From Chthoniobacteraceae bacterium (GTDB lineage Bacteria; Verrucomicrobiota; Verrucomicrobiia; Chthoniobacterales; Chthoniobacteraceae): a stretch of 64,000 nucleotides of DNA. The notes beneath the pieces were generated by a model. It was not told where the DNA came from and did not search any database. It saw only the letters and a list, made by a program, of their open reading frames with translations. Location of the stretch: the NCBI GenBank assembly GCA_947476045.1, contig CANJNZ010000003.1, forward strand, positions 44,931-108,930, written 5' to 3'. The translations under genes and the position numbers were made by a program. Shown here in pieces: positions 26,558 to 36,500 of the stretch (position 1 is the first letter of the stretch; each line of letters opens with the position of its first letter).

Positions 26558-29500
26558 ATGAATCCGGAGAAATTCGGTAAACTCTTGCTTTGGATGATCG
26601 GCGACGAGCATCGGCGCACAGTGCTTGTAAATACTCTCAATAAGGAGAAGATAAATCCCCTCCATATCCAAATCTTTCGTGCGTTCTGGGTGGAAGATGA
26701 CGCTATGCAGAAGGCGTTACCGTTGGAGGATTTCTGCCTGCAAGGGAAAGATAAGGAGTGGTTCATGGTGGTCGAGCGATTCAAGACATGGTTGGCGGAA
26801 GAGCGATACGCGCCTGAACAAGCGCACTCGATCGCCGTGATCTCGTGCGCTTTTGCCATGCTCCAGCCGGAAGAGGCCACCAACATTCTCACGGCACTGC
26901 TCGAACACGATGCGGCTTACAGCCGCTGGTTGCTCCCCGACGTATCGGAGCCGACAGACATGGAAGAAAGTGATGTGCAGGATGCGGAACCGGTGCAGCC
27001 GGAGGAGGCTCCAAGCGAATGCGAACCGCCCGAAGAAGAGCTGGAGGTCGTTTTGCCGCCGCCGAGCACGGGCGGCGATCCGCTGGACTTGGCGGAACTG
27101 ATTCGTGGTAAAGGGTTACTTGGGAGCTTTCTCGAAACTCATCGGCAGATGCACGATGTGGTGAAACGCCTGCCGAGCAAACTGGACAACCTATCCACGT
27201 CAAACGCGGCAGCCGAACAGGACGTATTGGCGGAGATTTCCGATGCACTCACCCAAGCTCGCAGAGCGGAAGCGGCTGCCCAGACATGGCTGGCGGAGCT
27301 CTCGGCTGCCATGCAGCAAAACGGAGTTGCTGAAGCGGCAGCCATTGAGCCTGCTCTGGAAACGATGGGCGCTCACGTCGCTCAATCGCGTGAGACGCAC
27401 GATCTCCTGCGAAACGCCTGCGAGGAAATCGGCAAGCTGCTGCGTGAGCTTGGCGCGAACGCTGTGGCGCGCTCAGAGCGTCTTGCATCTGCACTTTCGG
27501 AAATCCGCGCAGTGGACACACTGGTTGGGCGCGCACACTATCAGCCGTCCCGTCCAATGCCGACGGCGAATCTCTTACATCAAATCCAATTGCTGATAGA
27601 GTTGGAGGCGCAGGCTCAGAGGGCGAAGGCAGAGCGCGACAGTTTCCTCCTCGAACGAAAACGCGAATTACAGGAGCAACTCGAAAAATTCGCAGGGCGC
27701 TACGATCTCGCCGTAATCGGACCGGACCTCGTGACACGAATCGAGTATTTGCGAAGCGAGATCCACGCGTGCGAGACACCTAAAGCCTTGGCGGAGGCGC
27801 AGCAGGCGGTGAACGAATTCGAGAGTTCACTTCGGCAGCATCCTGAAACACGTAACATTGACGATCTCGCGAGCGAAGCACTGCTTGGAAAGCCAGCCAC
27901 GCTGACTGTGCTTCCGATCGTTCAGTCTCTTAATGCCCGTGGACGCGCAAGCGAAGCACTCGCCCTCCTAAATTGCCTGCAAGCGACAACTGCTGTCGAA
28001 ACCGCAGGCCCGGACGACTTCTCTGCGTTGGTGGATGAATTGATGAGAGCCTCCGCGTTGCTGGCAGCAAGCAGTTCGTTTGTATGGATTGATGGAGTGT
28101 TTCAGCAAACTTGGGTGAGTATGCTCTCGCGTCAGGATGTGAAGAGCTATTCCACATGGCAGCGTCTGGCCGTAGCGTTCGTCGTGCAGCAGCACTTGCG
28201 CGGCACCGATCAGGAGTTGGACTTGTTCTTCAGCCTCGGTTTTCAAAATGATTGGCCTCGTGACCGTTTTCCGATGCTTGGTCGATGTCTCCAAGGCATC
28301 GCAACGCGACACCCAACAAAAGTCCTGACGGAAAAACCAGCATCGCAGCGCCGGACAGCCGAGGAACGCATCAGCCGTTTTTTTAGGAAAAACAACCGCG
28401 GTGGCTACATCGAGCAAGCCGCCCAAGGTGACGATTTCTACCGCATGGAGAAGTTTCATCTCTTTCCGAGATTGGAGAATATCGTTTCGGAGGTGCTAAA
28501 GCTTTGCGATCAAGGGAATTGGTCAGCCGCACGTCACAAAGCCGAGCAGAAGACGGATCGATTGCTAGTCGATGCCTGCCGAGTCGCAGGCATAGATTCA
28601 GGCGAGAGTGTCTATTACCGGCGCAAGGTGTTGGATCCGCATGATGGCTACCTGCCGAAGATTTCAGCGGAACTCGCGGCGCTGATTGATACGGCGGAAC
28701 AAGAGCATGGGAGCGACATAAACTACGTCATTGCTGATGACCTGCTGGTTGAAATCGCTCGTATAGCGAAGAATGAGCCGCACTTCGATGTATTTTGGGA
28801 AGCAATCAAAGTCTCGCTAACACAGCCCCCTGCGGCAGCTGCCGGCGTAAATTCAGGTGACGAGCTATTTTGGCTGCTAGCTCAGCATTTCGGGCCGGTA
28901 ATCACATTAGCGGCCGAGTATGTCGTCGCCAGATGTGAGACTGGGCCAGCGTGCAAACCGAGTGAAGAGACGCTTTCCCAGATGCTGAAACAGCTTGCGG
29001 TTCCTTCTGCCGATTTAGGGATCCTTCTCTTGCAAAGCAAGCAATGCTTCCGCCACGCGCTGCGGGTCATTGATCAAACCGAAATGCCGCCTTTCGAGTT
29101 TACGGCGCTTAGGACTGAGATCGCCAATCAACTTGAAAGGCTTGAGGCAACACTAGCCACACGTTGGGAAAGCCTCGCAAATAACCCGATCGCTGAGTTG
29201 AGATTAGTGGAGTATGAAACGACGGTGCACGAAGGCTGCTTCGGATTCCTCCAAAAACTGCTTGGAGAGGCAGATACACGGATCGCGCGAGCGGCGAATG
29301 ACACTCGCGATCAAGTGAGGATATGGCTGGATGCCCAAAGCGACCGCTTAAACGCAATCAAGCGAGCAGCAGCGGTCTCTGAAGTCTCAGAAGAATGGGT
29401 TGGCAAAGTTTTATCGCATTGTGCTAGCATAGATAAACTCTTACTGATGGGTGGACGGTATTCGTCTCAACACAAGCCGCTGGCTTTTCGGCAAGAGTTA

Positions 29501-31360
29501 TTGGAATCAGCACTCACGGCACTCAAGTTCATCGTCGATAGTGCTGCACACAGCTTCACAGAAGTGGACGGCTATCTTGCAGAGCTAACTCATCTCAATC
29601 TACCTGAGAAAGTCGTTTCGGTGAATACCGTCCTCATTACGGAAATTGCCACACCTTGGGAAGTGCTTAAATCTTTGTCGCGGCCAAGTCCACAGATGGT
29701 TGCCCACCGTTGGCAGGAACTGGCGCGTAACTTCTGTGCCGCTTGCAGACTTTACCATGATCTCCACCAAACCTTGAAGTTCGCTGCCGTAAAAGATTAT
29801 CGTTGGGGGCGCTACACGACTGCATTTCATGATCCCAGAAGTAGCTGGTTGGACCGAGAGGTGCGGATTTACCTCTGCTTTGCCGAAAAAACGCCAACCT
29901 CCGAATTGGAGCCGCTCATAGCGGAGTTGGAGAGCAATCGCGAGTGCTTGAATTTGGTGTTCGTGCCACAGGGATTGGAACGTCTTGGTCGGCTATGGAA
30001 ATACGATCCTTTTCACTCACCGTATCTGTTAATCGGTGATGAGCTACTAGCAAAGATCAGCGCTGCCCAAGACGCGGAAGGCCAGCCACGCCACGATGTT
30101 CCACTCCGACAAGCTCTGCATCAGACTGCGGAACATCTTACGGCGGTCGGCCTTTTCAAATCAGAGGGGTATGTTCACCTACGGAAGAACATCTTCGTGG
30201 GCCGGCGCGATGCGCTACAGCAACTCCGCCAGCAGCCAGCTTCTGTGATTTGGGGCGGACGCCGCACGGGTAAAACATCCTTACTTCAAGCCCTAGGCGA
30301 GAGTTTGCGGAGTTCGCGTTTGAGCGAAGGGCCATATGCGGTTGCACTCGTATATGGCGACAAAGCAACAGATGACCCCGATCTCGCTATCGCTCGATCC
30401 ATAACACAAGGCTTAGCCCTCCCAGAACCAAACACTCTTATCGATTTTGAGAGGCTCATCCGGGGTGCGTGTGCAGGGCAGCGTGTCGCTGTCTTAATCG
30501 ACGAAATGGACAGCTACATCGAACTTAGCCGCAAACTACACGGCCCATCCGCCTTTCCACTTGCGCGCACGCTGCGTGGGCTTTCGCAATGGGATTCTGC
30601 ACGCTTCAAGGTTGTTTATGCGGGCTTCAAGCAACTCTACTATGAAGTCCGTATGCGTCCGGGCGCTGATCCAAGCGACCCCTTTAAGAACATCGTGAAG
30701 CCAGTTGTGAAGGATTTCCGGGATCTCGATTTGAAGGAAGTGGAAGAACTGATGACTATCGGCTTCATCGAAATGCTAGGCATAGAGATGGAACCATCCG
30801 TTCCGCGCTTGGTCACGCGAAAGACATCCGGTCACCCAGCCTTCGTGCAGCGGTTTTGCGAACGCCTCCTCGCACGCGTCTCCAAACGTCGTCAATTCGA
30901 GTCACGACTCACACTCACCGGCGAGGATGTTGAGGATACCTACCTTGAACACACGCCTCCTGGGTCGGAAGACACGGCCTTTATCGACTATGTGAATGAA
31001 ACTCTAGGCTGGAATGTTTCTCACCTCGAGCGTGCCATCCTGCTTGCACTGAGCACAGATATTCGCTCATCAAATATCTCTGATGAAAAGGACTATTCGG
31101 AGGAGCAGATCATGAAGCAACTAAAGTTCTGGTGTGATGCGAATATCCCTCTACCTGAGCTACGTGATTTTCAGAATGCACTAACGATGCTTTCGATGAC
31201 CAAAATGTTGACTCCCCTTTCTACCGCCAGCGGACAGCGCTATCGCATAACGTATCCCGCCTACATCGACTTCATGAGCCGACTAGACCAAATTGGTAAA
31301 GTTGAGATCTTCAAGTCCCTGCAAGACTACCACGCGGAAGAGAAAGGAAGAATCAAATGA
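26558..31360 (+). CDS. 1600-residue protein with C-terminal STAND/AAA ATPase domain
   Basis: The track starts at 26393 (1655 residues), but the first 55 residues look like non-coding translation; ATG 26558 (MNPEKFGKLLLWMIGD) is preferred, without clear Shine-Dalgarno. The first about 1200 residues are mostly helical, with a coiled-coil-like stretch (LIELEAQAQRAKAERDSF) and no domain I can name. The ATPase is C-terminal: NIFVGRRDALQQL then Walker A WGGRRTGKTSLLQ (near 1235), Walker B RVAVLIDEMDSYIEL (near 1310), a KVVYAGFKQ sensor strand, and SGHPAFVQRFCERLL, typical of archaeal-type STAND (MNS) ATPases, followed by a winged-helix-like end. It overlaps the HEPN gene by 4 nt. It is clearly lower in GC than DISARM genes. 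Probably the sensor/switch of a two-gene immune module. Confidence 0.75.
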   Translation: MNPEKFGKLLLWMIGDEHRRTVLVNTLNKEKINPLHIQIFRAFWVEDDAMQKALPLEDFCLQGKDKEWFMVVERFKTWLAEERYAPEQAHSIAVISCAFAMLQPEEATNILTALLEHDAAYSRWLLPDVSEPTDMEESDVQDAEPVQPEEAPSECEPPEEELEVVLPPPSTGGDPLDLAELIRGKGLLGSFLETHRQMHDVVKRLPSKLDNLSTSNAAAEQDVLAEISDALTQARRAEAAAQTWLAELSAAMQQNGVAEAAAIEPALETMGAHVAQSRETHDLLRNACEEIGKLLRELGANAVARSERLASALSEIRAVDTLVGRAHYQPSRPMPTANLLHQIQLLIELEAQAQRAKAERDSFLLERKRELQEQLEKFAGRYDLAVIGPDLVTRIEYLRSEIHACETPKALAEAQQAVNEFESSLRQHPETRNIDDLASEALLGKPATLTVLPIVQSLNARGRASEALALLNCLQATTAVETAGPDDFSALVDELMRASALLAASSSFVWIDGVFQQTWVSMLSRQDVKSYSTWQRLAVAFVVQQHLRGTDQELDLFFSLGFQNDWPRDRFPMLGRCLQGIATRHPTKVLTEKPASQRRTAEERISRFFRKNNRGGYIEQAAQGDDFYRMEKFHLFPRLENIVSEVLKLCDQGNWSAARHKAEQKTDRLLVDACRVAGIDSGESVYYRRKVLDPHDGYLPKISAELAALIDTAEQEHGSDINYVIADDLLVEIARIAKNEPHFDVFWEAIKVSLTQPPAAAAGVNSGDELFWLLAQHFGPVITLAAEYVVARCETGPACKPSEETLSQMLKQLAVPSADLGILLLQSKQCFRHALRVIDQTEMPPFEFTALRTEIANQLERLEATLATRWESLANNPIAELRLVEYETTVHEGCFGFLQKLLGEADTRIARAANDTRDQVRIWLDAQSDRLNAIKRAAAVSEVSEEWVGKVLSHCASIDKLLLMGGRYSSQHKPLAFRQELLESALTALKFIVDSAAHSFTEVDGYLAELTHLNLPEKVVSVNTVLITEIATPWEVLKSLSRPSPQMVAHRWQELARNFCAACRLYHDLHQTLKFAAVKDYRWGRYTTAFHDPRSSWLDREVRIYLCFAEKTPTSELEPLIAELESNRECLNLVFVPQGLERLGRLWKYDPFHSPYLLIGDELLAKISAAQDAEGQPRHDVPLRQALHQTAEHLTAVGLFKSEGYVHLRKNIFVGRRDALQQLRQQPASVIWGGRRTGKTSLLQALGESLRSSRLSEGPYAVALVYGDKATDDPDLAIARSITQGLALPEPNTLIDFERLIRGACAGQRVAVLIDEMDSYIELSRKLHGPSAFPLARTLRGLSQWDSARFKVVYAGFKQLYYEVRMRPGADPSDPFKNIVKPVVKDFRDLDLKEVEELMTIGFIEMLGIEMEPSVPRLVTRKTSGHPAFVQRFCERLLARVSKRRQFESRLTLTGEDVEDTYLEHTPPGSEDTAFIDYVNETLGWNVSHLERAILLALSTDIRSSNISDEKDYSEEQIMKQLKFWCDANIPLPELRDFQNALTMLSMTKMLTPLSTASGQRYRITYPAYIDFMSRLDQIGKVEIFKSLQDYHAEEKGRIK

Positions 31361-32985
31361 ACGCACTAGTTTCCATTATCCAATCAGTTTCGGAAGGCAA
31401 AAGCGGGCACTGGGGCCTTGTTGCGTCTGTAGCCGTGGGCGGATTAGATGCAACTGCCGTCGAAAAACTGGCCGGTGGCCGCAATATCGCTTTTCTGCAC
31501 CTTGAGACTACATCGCATTTTGACCTCGTAGACAAGATTACGGGCGAAATCTGCAAAGTGACGGCGCTCGATGGCCGTCTCAGGCGTCTCCTTGAAGAGG
31601 CAAAGACCGACGATCGCGCAGTGGCCAGATGTCTTATCACCCGTTTTGGTGAGTTATCACTTGAAGACCAGTGCCTTGTCCTCCGCCAATCGCGCGCGGT
31701 TCGTGAGTCTGAGAACGATGCGAAACTTCAAACGATCCTCTGCGGAGCATGGAACTTATTCCGCGTGCAGGAATACTGGAGAACGAACCTTTCTAGTCTC
31801 TCGCCAGTTCCGGATCGCAAGCACGTTTTCTTTGAATGCAGCCTAGGATGTAATGCCGTGCTGGAAAAGCTTCGTGAGGCTGGGTGTGTGTCTCATCCAG
31901 CCAGCCGATTTGAGGAGGTCTGTGCCGAGGCGCTATCTGAGGTAACAGGCGGCGATAGTTTTCTTCTCGACTACGTCATCGGTGCGATCCGCGTTCAGAG
32001 GCAACGCCTTGAAGATTTTGAAACAATTATCGGCCATGTTGCGGAAGCGGGTGAGGTCACCGATGAAATTCGCAAACGTGCAGATCGGCTTACCCCTGGA
32101 GCTTGGGCGATACTCGATGCCGTTGTCCGACAACAGTTCATCACTAGGCCTGAGCGCGATACCGATGCTGAGGATCTGCGGCTAGGCGGGTTCGTCTCTG
32201 CCCGACCGATTGGCCAGAACAAATGCCTCTCCGTTGCGTCGCCACTAATCGAACAAGTCATTCGTCACCAATGGAGTTATTACCGACAGGGTTTGGGGGA
32301 GATTTACAAGGGAGTCGATCTGGCGCGACCGGTCCTTGCCTTGAATACGGCTGCATACCGAATAGTGGCCCAAATCGAGAACACATTGCGTAATTTGGTT
32401 GTGCTTGCACTAAACCACCCCGAAGTCGGTGACTGGACTAAGCGACTCGACGGTGTCAAAACTCTTGCATACGACGGAGGCGAAATCCCAAATGAACTAC
32501 TCGGCCTCGCTCGGCAAATTCGCGAACTTCTTCTTCCATTCACAGAAAGTCAGTGTCAGGAGCCAGCAAACGTGGAGTCCGTTAGCATTCCGGACGCTAC
32601 AACAGCTTCCAGGAAGCCTAAACAAAGCTCTCTCGTCGAAACCGCTCTAAGTTGGCGAGCACGGCAACAAGCCAACATTGCCTTGAGTCTGTCGCACGAG
32701 AGCCTGATCTACTTTTTTACCACGGAAGGTCTCATGAGTGTGCTCGTGAATGAGAAACAGGAAATATATCCAAAAGCAGTAAAGCCATATTTTCCAAATA
32801 AGCACGAACTGACAAACCTCCTCGAACAGTATGTTGCAATTCGCGCAGCCGTCGCGCATAATCAACCGATTAGCTTAGCGACGCTCAAACGTCTGGAAAC
32901 TTTACGTGACGATTTGGAAAAGCGTATCTGTCAGGCACAAATCGAGAGAGTAGAGTCGTGGAGCAACGGTGGTCACAATAAATGA
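31357..32985 (+). CDS. Protein with C-terminal HEPN (Swt1-like) domain, candidate RNase effector
   Basis: ATG 31357 overlaps the ATPase stop (ATGA). The 542-residue protein has an uncharacterised N-terminal part (VASVAVGGLDATAVEKLAG...), a middle winged-helix-like region (RLTPGAWAILDAVVRQQF), and a helical C-terminal domain. In that domain IRAAVAHNQPI (near 495) contains R-x4-H followed by N, the catalytic signature of HEPN RNases, set after a helix (LTNLLEQYV) and before LKRLETLRDDLEKRI. The layout resembles the Swt1-type HEPN. HEPN domains paired with large ATPases commonly cut RNA once infection is sensed. The pairing here is tight, but activity is inferred from the motif only. Confidence 0.7.
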   Translation: MNALVSIIQSVSEGKSGHWGLVASVAVGGLDATAVEKLAGGRNIAFLHLETTSHFDLVDKITGEICKVTALDGRLRRLLEEAKTDDRAVARCLITRFGELSLEDQCLVLRQSRAVRESENDAKLQTILCGAWNLFRVQEYWRTNLSSLSPVPDRKHVFFECSLGCNAVLEKLREAGCVSHPASRFEEVCAEALSEVTGGDSFLLDYVIGAIRVQRQRLEDFETIIGHVAEAGEVTDEIRKRADRLTPGAWAILDAVVRQQFITRPERDTDAEDLRLGGFVSARPIGQNKCLSVASPLIEQVIRHQWSYYRQGLGEIYKGVDLARPVLALNTAAYRIVAQIENTLRNLVVLALNHPEVGDWTKRLDGVKTLAYDGGEIPNELLGLARQIRELLLPFTESQCQEPANVESVSIPDATTASRKPKQSSLVETALSWRARQQANIALSLSHESLIYFFTTEGLMSVLVNEKQEIYPKAVKPYFPNKHELTNLLEQYVAIRAAVAHNQPISLATLKRLETLRDDLEKRICQAQIERVESWSNGGHNK

Positions 32986-33572
32986 ATCACACCTTCCCCG
33001 TTCGCACTGTCCGACTACCCGTGATTTTTGAGAAGGGTGTATTCACCCTGCTCGACGGAAAGGCATTGCCAGCATTGCGCAATGGAATAATCGGAGATTT
33101 AATAGTAGACGCGGTCGACCTGGTGAACGAGAAGGATCGCGAGGAATGGACGAAAGAGAAGGTTGTGCCCTTTCTCCCATGCGGAACAGTCTTGTGGGCG
33201 AGCGTGAAGCAGGACGATGTGCCGCGCGAAATGCAAAAGCACGTTGTCGTAAAACTAGAACGACCCAGAGTGCCCATCCACGTCGTCGGCTTCGCGCTGA
33301 CCGCGGACCTCGAACTCGTGCTGCGTGCGGGGAAGAAGGCCGCCCTGACTCCGTGCCCGTGTCACATCGCCTCGCTCGATCTTGCGGTTCAAAGCGTGAA
33401 CGAGGCGTATGCAAAGATTTCCGTCGCCTTCGAGCCGAGCCGCCGTTCGCACACGGGCAACGTGTTCTTGCGCGTCTTCTACGAGGACAACGACTGCGTG
33501 CGCCGACTCGATGATTTGCGAGAGCGCGTGGAACTAAAAGGCGCGGGAGACCAAGACCGACCCAAGCAATGA
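32982..33572 (+). CDS. Unknown 196-residue protein between the cargo block and drmA
   Basis: It overlaps both neighbours by 4 nt (ATGA at each end), so it is locked into the operon. No domain recognised: the sequence is beta-rich at first (VRLPVIFEKGVFTLLDG, FLPCGTVLWASVKQDD), then a Cys-bearing segment (LTPCPCHIASLDLAV) and a mixed C-terminal part. Base composition changes inside the gene: the first about 250 nt are AT-richer like the ATPase-HEPN genes, whereas from about 33270 on codons become GC-rich like drmA. Either the gene was the insertion target, or its 3' part belongs to the ancestral DISARM transcript. Confidence 0.6.
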   Translation: MNHTFPVRTVRLPVIFEKGVFTLLDGKALPALRNGIIGDLIVDAVDLVNEKDREEWTKEKVVPFLPCGTVLWASVKQDDVPREMQKHVVVKLERPRVPIHVVGFALTADLELVLRAGKKAALTPCPCHIASLDLAVQSVNEAYAKISVAFEPSRRSHTGNVFLRVFYEDNDCVRRLDDLRERVELKGAGDQDRPKQ

Positions 33573-36500
33573 ACACGAACCCAAGCGCGCAAAATTCGAC
33601 TGAAATGCGGACTGAGCTTGTCGAAGCTCTTCGACTCGATCTCGTGGGGCCGGACAACACGCACGCGTTCGCCAAGGAACTGCTACCGGAGCCGCCGTCG
33701 CGTTGGTATCTCACGGGCTTTCTCGTGCCATGCGATGCGCCGCTGGCGCAAAAGACCGACCCGACCGCAGAGGACGAGATGGACGGGGCCGATGACAGCG
33801 GAGCCAGCGATGACGGAGTCGCACCCGATCGCGGCGCAGCGAGGCGCAGCATCCTACCGAGTTCACTGGGCGTGAGCGTGCTCGTAGCCGCGGGCGTCGA
33901 GCGAGTTGAAGCCATCGTGGAGTGGGGCGACTACGTGTGGGAAAGCCCGGACACGGAACCTGCCGAGGATGGTTCGCCAGCGGAAGCGCCGCCCGGCGAG
34001 GAAGCGTCCGCCTTGGTCGCCGAGGAACCACCGGCCAGCGCGCTTAAGATTCCCAAGGGCTACCGGCGCGATCCGCGCGAGGAGCGCGTGACTTTTGACC
34101 TGCCCGCACCCGGCGCGAAGCCGAAGGAATTCGTGGTGCCGAAAAGCGGCGGGCTGACGCTGCATGTGACCGTCCGTGCCGTGACGGCAATGACGACGCG
34201 ACTGCCCGCTGGCACGCGATCGATGTCCGTCTTCCTTGTGAATCGCCGACCGGCGCAGAAGCACCGCTATCGGAGCTTCGCTTTCCAAGCCACGTTGCGA
34301 CTGAAATGCGAGAAGCCGTTTGTGCCGCGCCCGGATTTGCGCGGCCCGACGGGCGGATCGCTCACGGATGAGTGGGATGAAAAGGTTGCCGATCTTCAGT
34401 ATCGCGATGTCTTCGAGTATGCCTGCGGGCATGGCGTCGCAGCGGAGGCGCCGTGTGGCGACGGGCATTGCCGCGAGGTCTGGACGACATGGATTCCCGC
34501 TGCCGAGGTCGAGCGCGTCGCACCCGCTCCGCTCGGCGGGATCGAATTGAAAATGGAGGCGCTCGGCGCGCTCACTGACGGTGCAGATGCCGCCGCTAAG
34601 CTCGGCGGACTCGTGGACCAATACCGCGTGTGGATCGGCAGTCAGCGTGGCGGGTTGAGCGGACTCGAAACTACGCAGGACAAGACCGCGCGCGACCTGC
34701 TCGGCCTGGCGGAATTTGCCGCCGACCGCATCGCAGCTGGCATCGCTGCGCTCGCAGATCCGCAAGTGCTCGAAGCCTTCCGCATCGCCAATCGCACGAT
34801 GGCCCGCGCGGCCCGCCAGCGTGACGCCGCTGCAAAGGACGTGACGCCAAATGCAGTGGACGCGCCGGCGTGGCGACCATTCCAGCTTGCGTTCATTTTG
34901 CTCACGCTGCGGAGCATCATCGAGCCGACGCACAACGACCGCGAACGCGTGGACCTGCTCTTTTTCCCCACGGGCGGCGGCAAGACGGAGGCGTATCTCG
35001 GCCTCGCGGCCTTCACGATGGTGTTGCGCCGACTGCGGCATCCCGGCCTGCGCGGCGCGGGCATGAGCGTGCTCATGCGCTACACGCTGCGGCTGCTGAC
35101 GCTCGACCAACTCGGACGCGCTGCCACGCTCATCTGCGCGCTGGAGTTGGAACGCGAGCAGAGCGGCGGCGCGCTCGGCGACTGGCAGTTTGAAATCGGC
35201 CTCTGGGTCGGTTCCGCGGCCACGCCGAATCGGATGGGGCATCGTGGCTATGAGGGGCCGGGCAAGGACGCGACAGCTTACATCAAGACGCAGCAGTTCA
35301 AGCGCAACAGCAAGCGCTACCCCGCGCCCATTCCCCTCGAGAACTGTCCGTGGTGCGGCACCAAATTCGATGCGAACTCGTTCCGCCTCGTGCCGAACGA
35401 TAAGAACCCGCTCGACCTGCGCGTGCATTGCGTGAATCACCAGTGCGACTTCGCCGGTGACCGTCCGCTGCCGATTCTTTCCGTGGACGAACCGATTTAC
35501 CGGCGGCTTCCGGCGTTCCTCATCGCGACCGTGGACAAGTTCGCCGCGCTGCCGTGGACGGGGCCGAGTGGCAAGCTCTTCGGCTTCGTGGACAGCGCGG
35601 ACAAAAACGGCTTCTACGGCCCGTGTGACAAGCAAACTGGTGTCGCGCTCGGCGGCCCGCTGCCACCACCGGAGTTGATCATTCAAGACGAGCTGCATCT
35701 CATTTCCGGCCCGCTCGGCACCATTGCCGGCGTGTATGAAACGGCGATTGACTGGCTCTCAAGCCGCCAGTCGGGCGAACACTGCTTGCGTCCGAAAATC
35801 ATCGCCAGCACTGCCACGGTGCGCCGCGCCGACCGGCAGATTCGTGCGCTCTTCGAGCGGCAACAGGTGGACATTTTTCCACCGCCTGGGCCGGACCGGC
35901 GCGATTCGTTTTTTGCGATAACGGTGCCGTCGTCCAAGTCGCCCGCGCGGCTCTACGTGGGCGTCGCGGCGCAGGGGCGCAGCTTGAAGGTGGTGCTGCT
36001 GCGCGCCAGCCTCGCGCTGCTCAGCCGCGGCGAGACGCTCTACGCTGCGGCAGGCGGAAAGAAGAATCACGACAACCCGGCCGATCCTTACATGACGCTG
36101 CTCGGCTATTTCAACAGCCTGCGCGAACTAGGTGGCAGCCGGCGCATCGTCGAGGACGAGGTGAGCAATCGGCTCGCACAGTATGCTCGACGGCGACGGC
36201 GCGAACCGGCTGAAGCGCTGTTTTCCGACCGGCAGATTGCGGAACCGCTGGAGCTGACATCCCGAGTGGCGACGAACGAAGTCGCGACCGCGAAACGGCG
36301 GCTGGCGGAACGTTTTGATTCCGGCGAGCGCGTGGACGTTGCGTTGGCGACAAACATGATTTCCGTGGGTCTCGACATCGTGCGCCTCGGTTTGATGGTC
36401 GTGCTCGGGCAGCCCAAGACGAGTGCGGAATACATTCAGGCGACCAGCCGTGTAGGCCGCGACCCTGAGCGCCCCGGCCTCGTGGTCACGTTACTGAACA

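Noticed and set aside
33863-35698. 611-codon antisense ORF (minus strand)
   Set aside because: Shadow of drmA, whose helicase and zinc motifs prove the sense frame.
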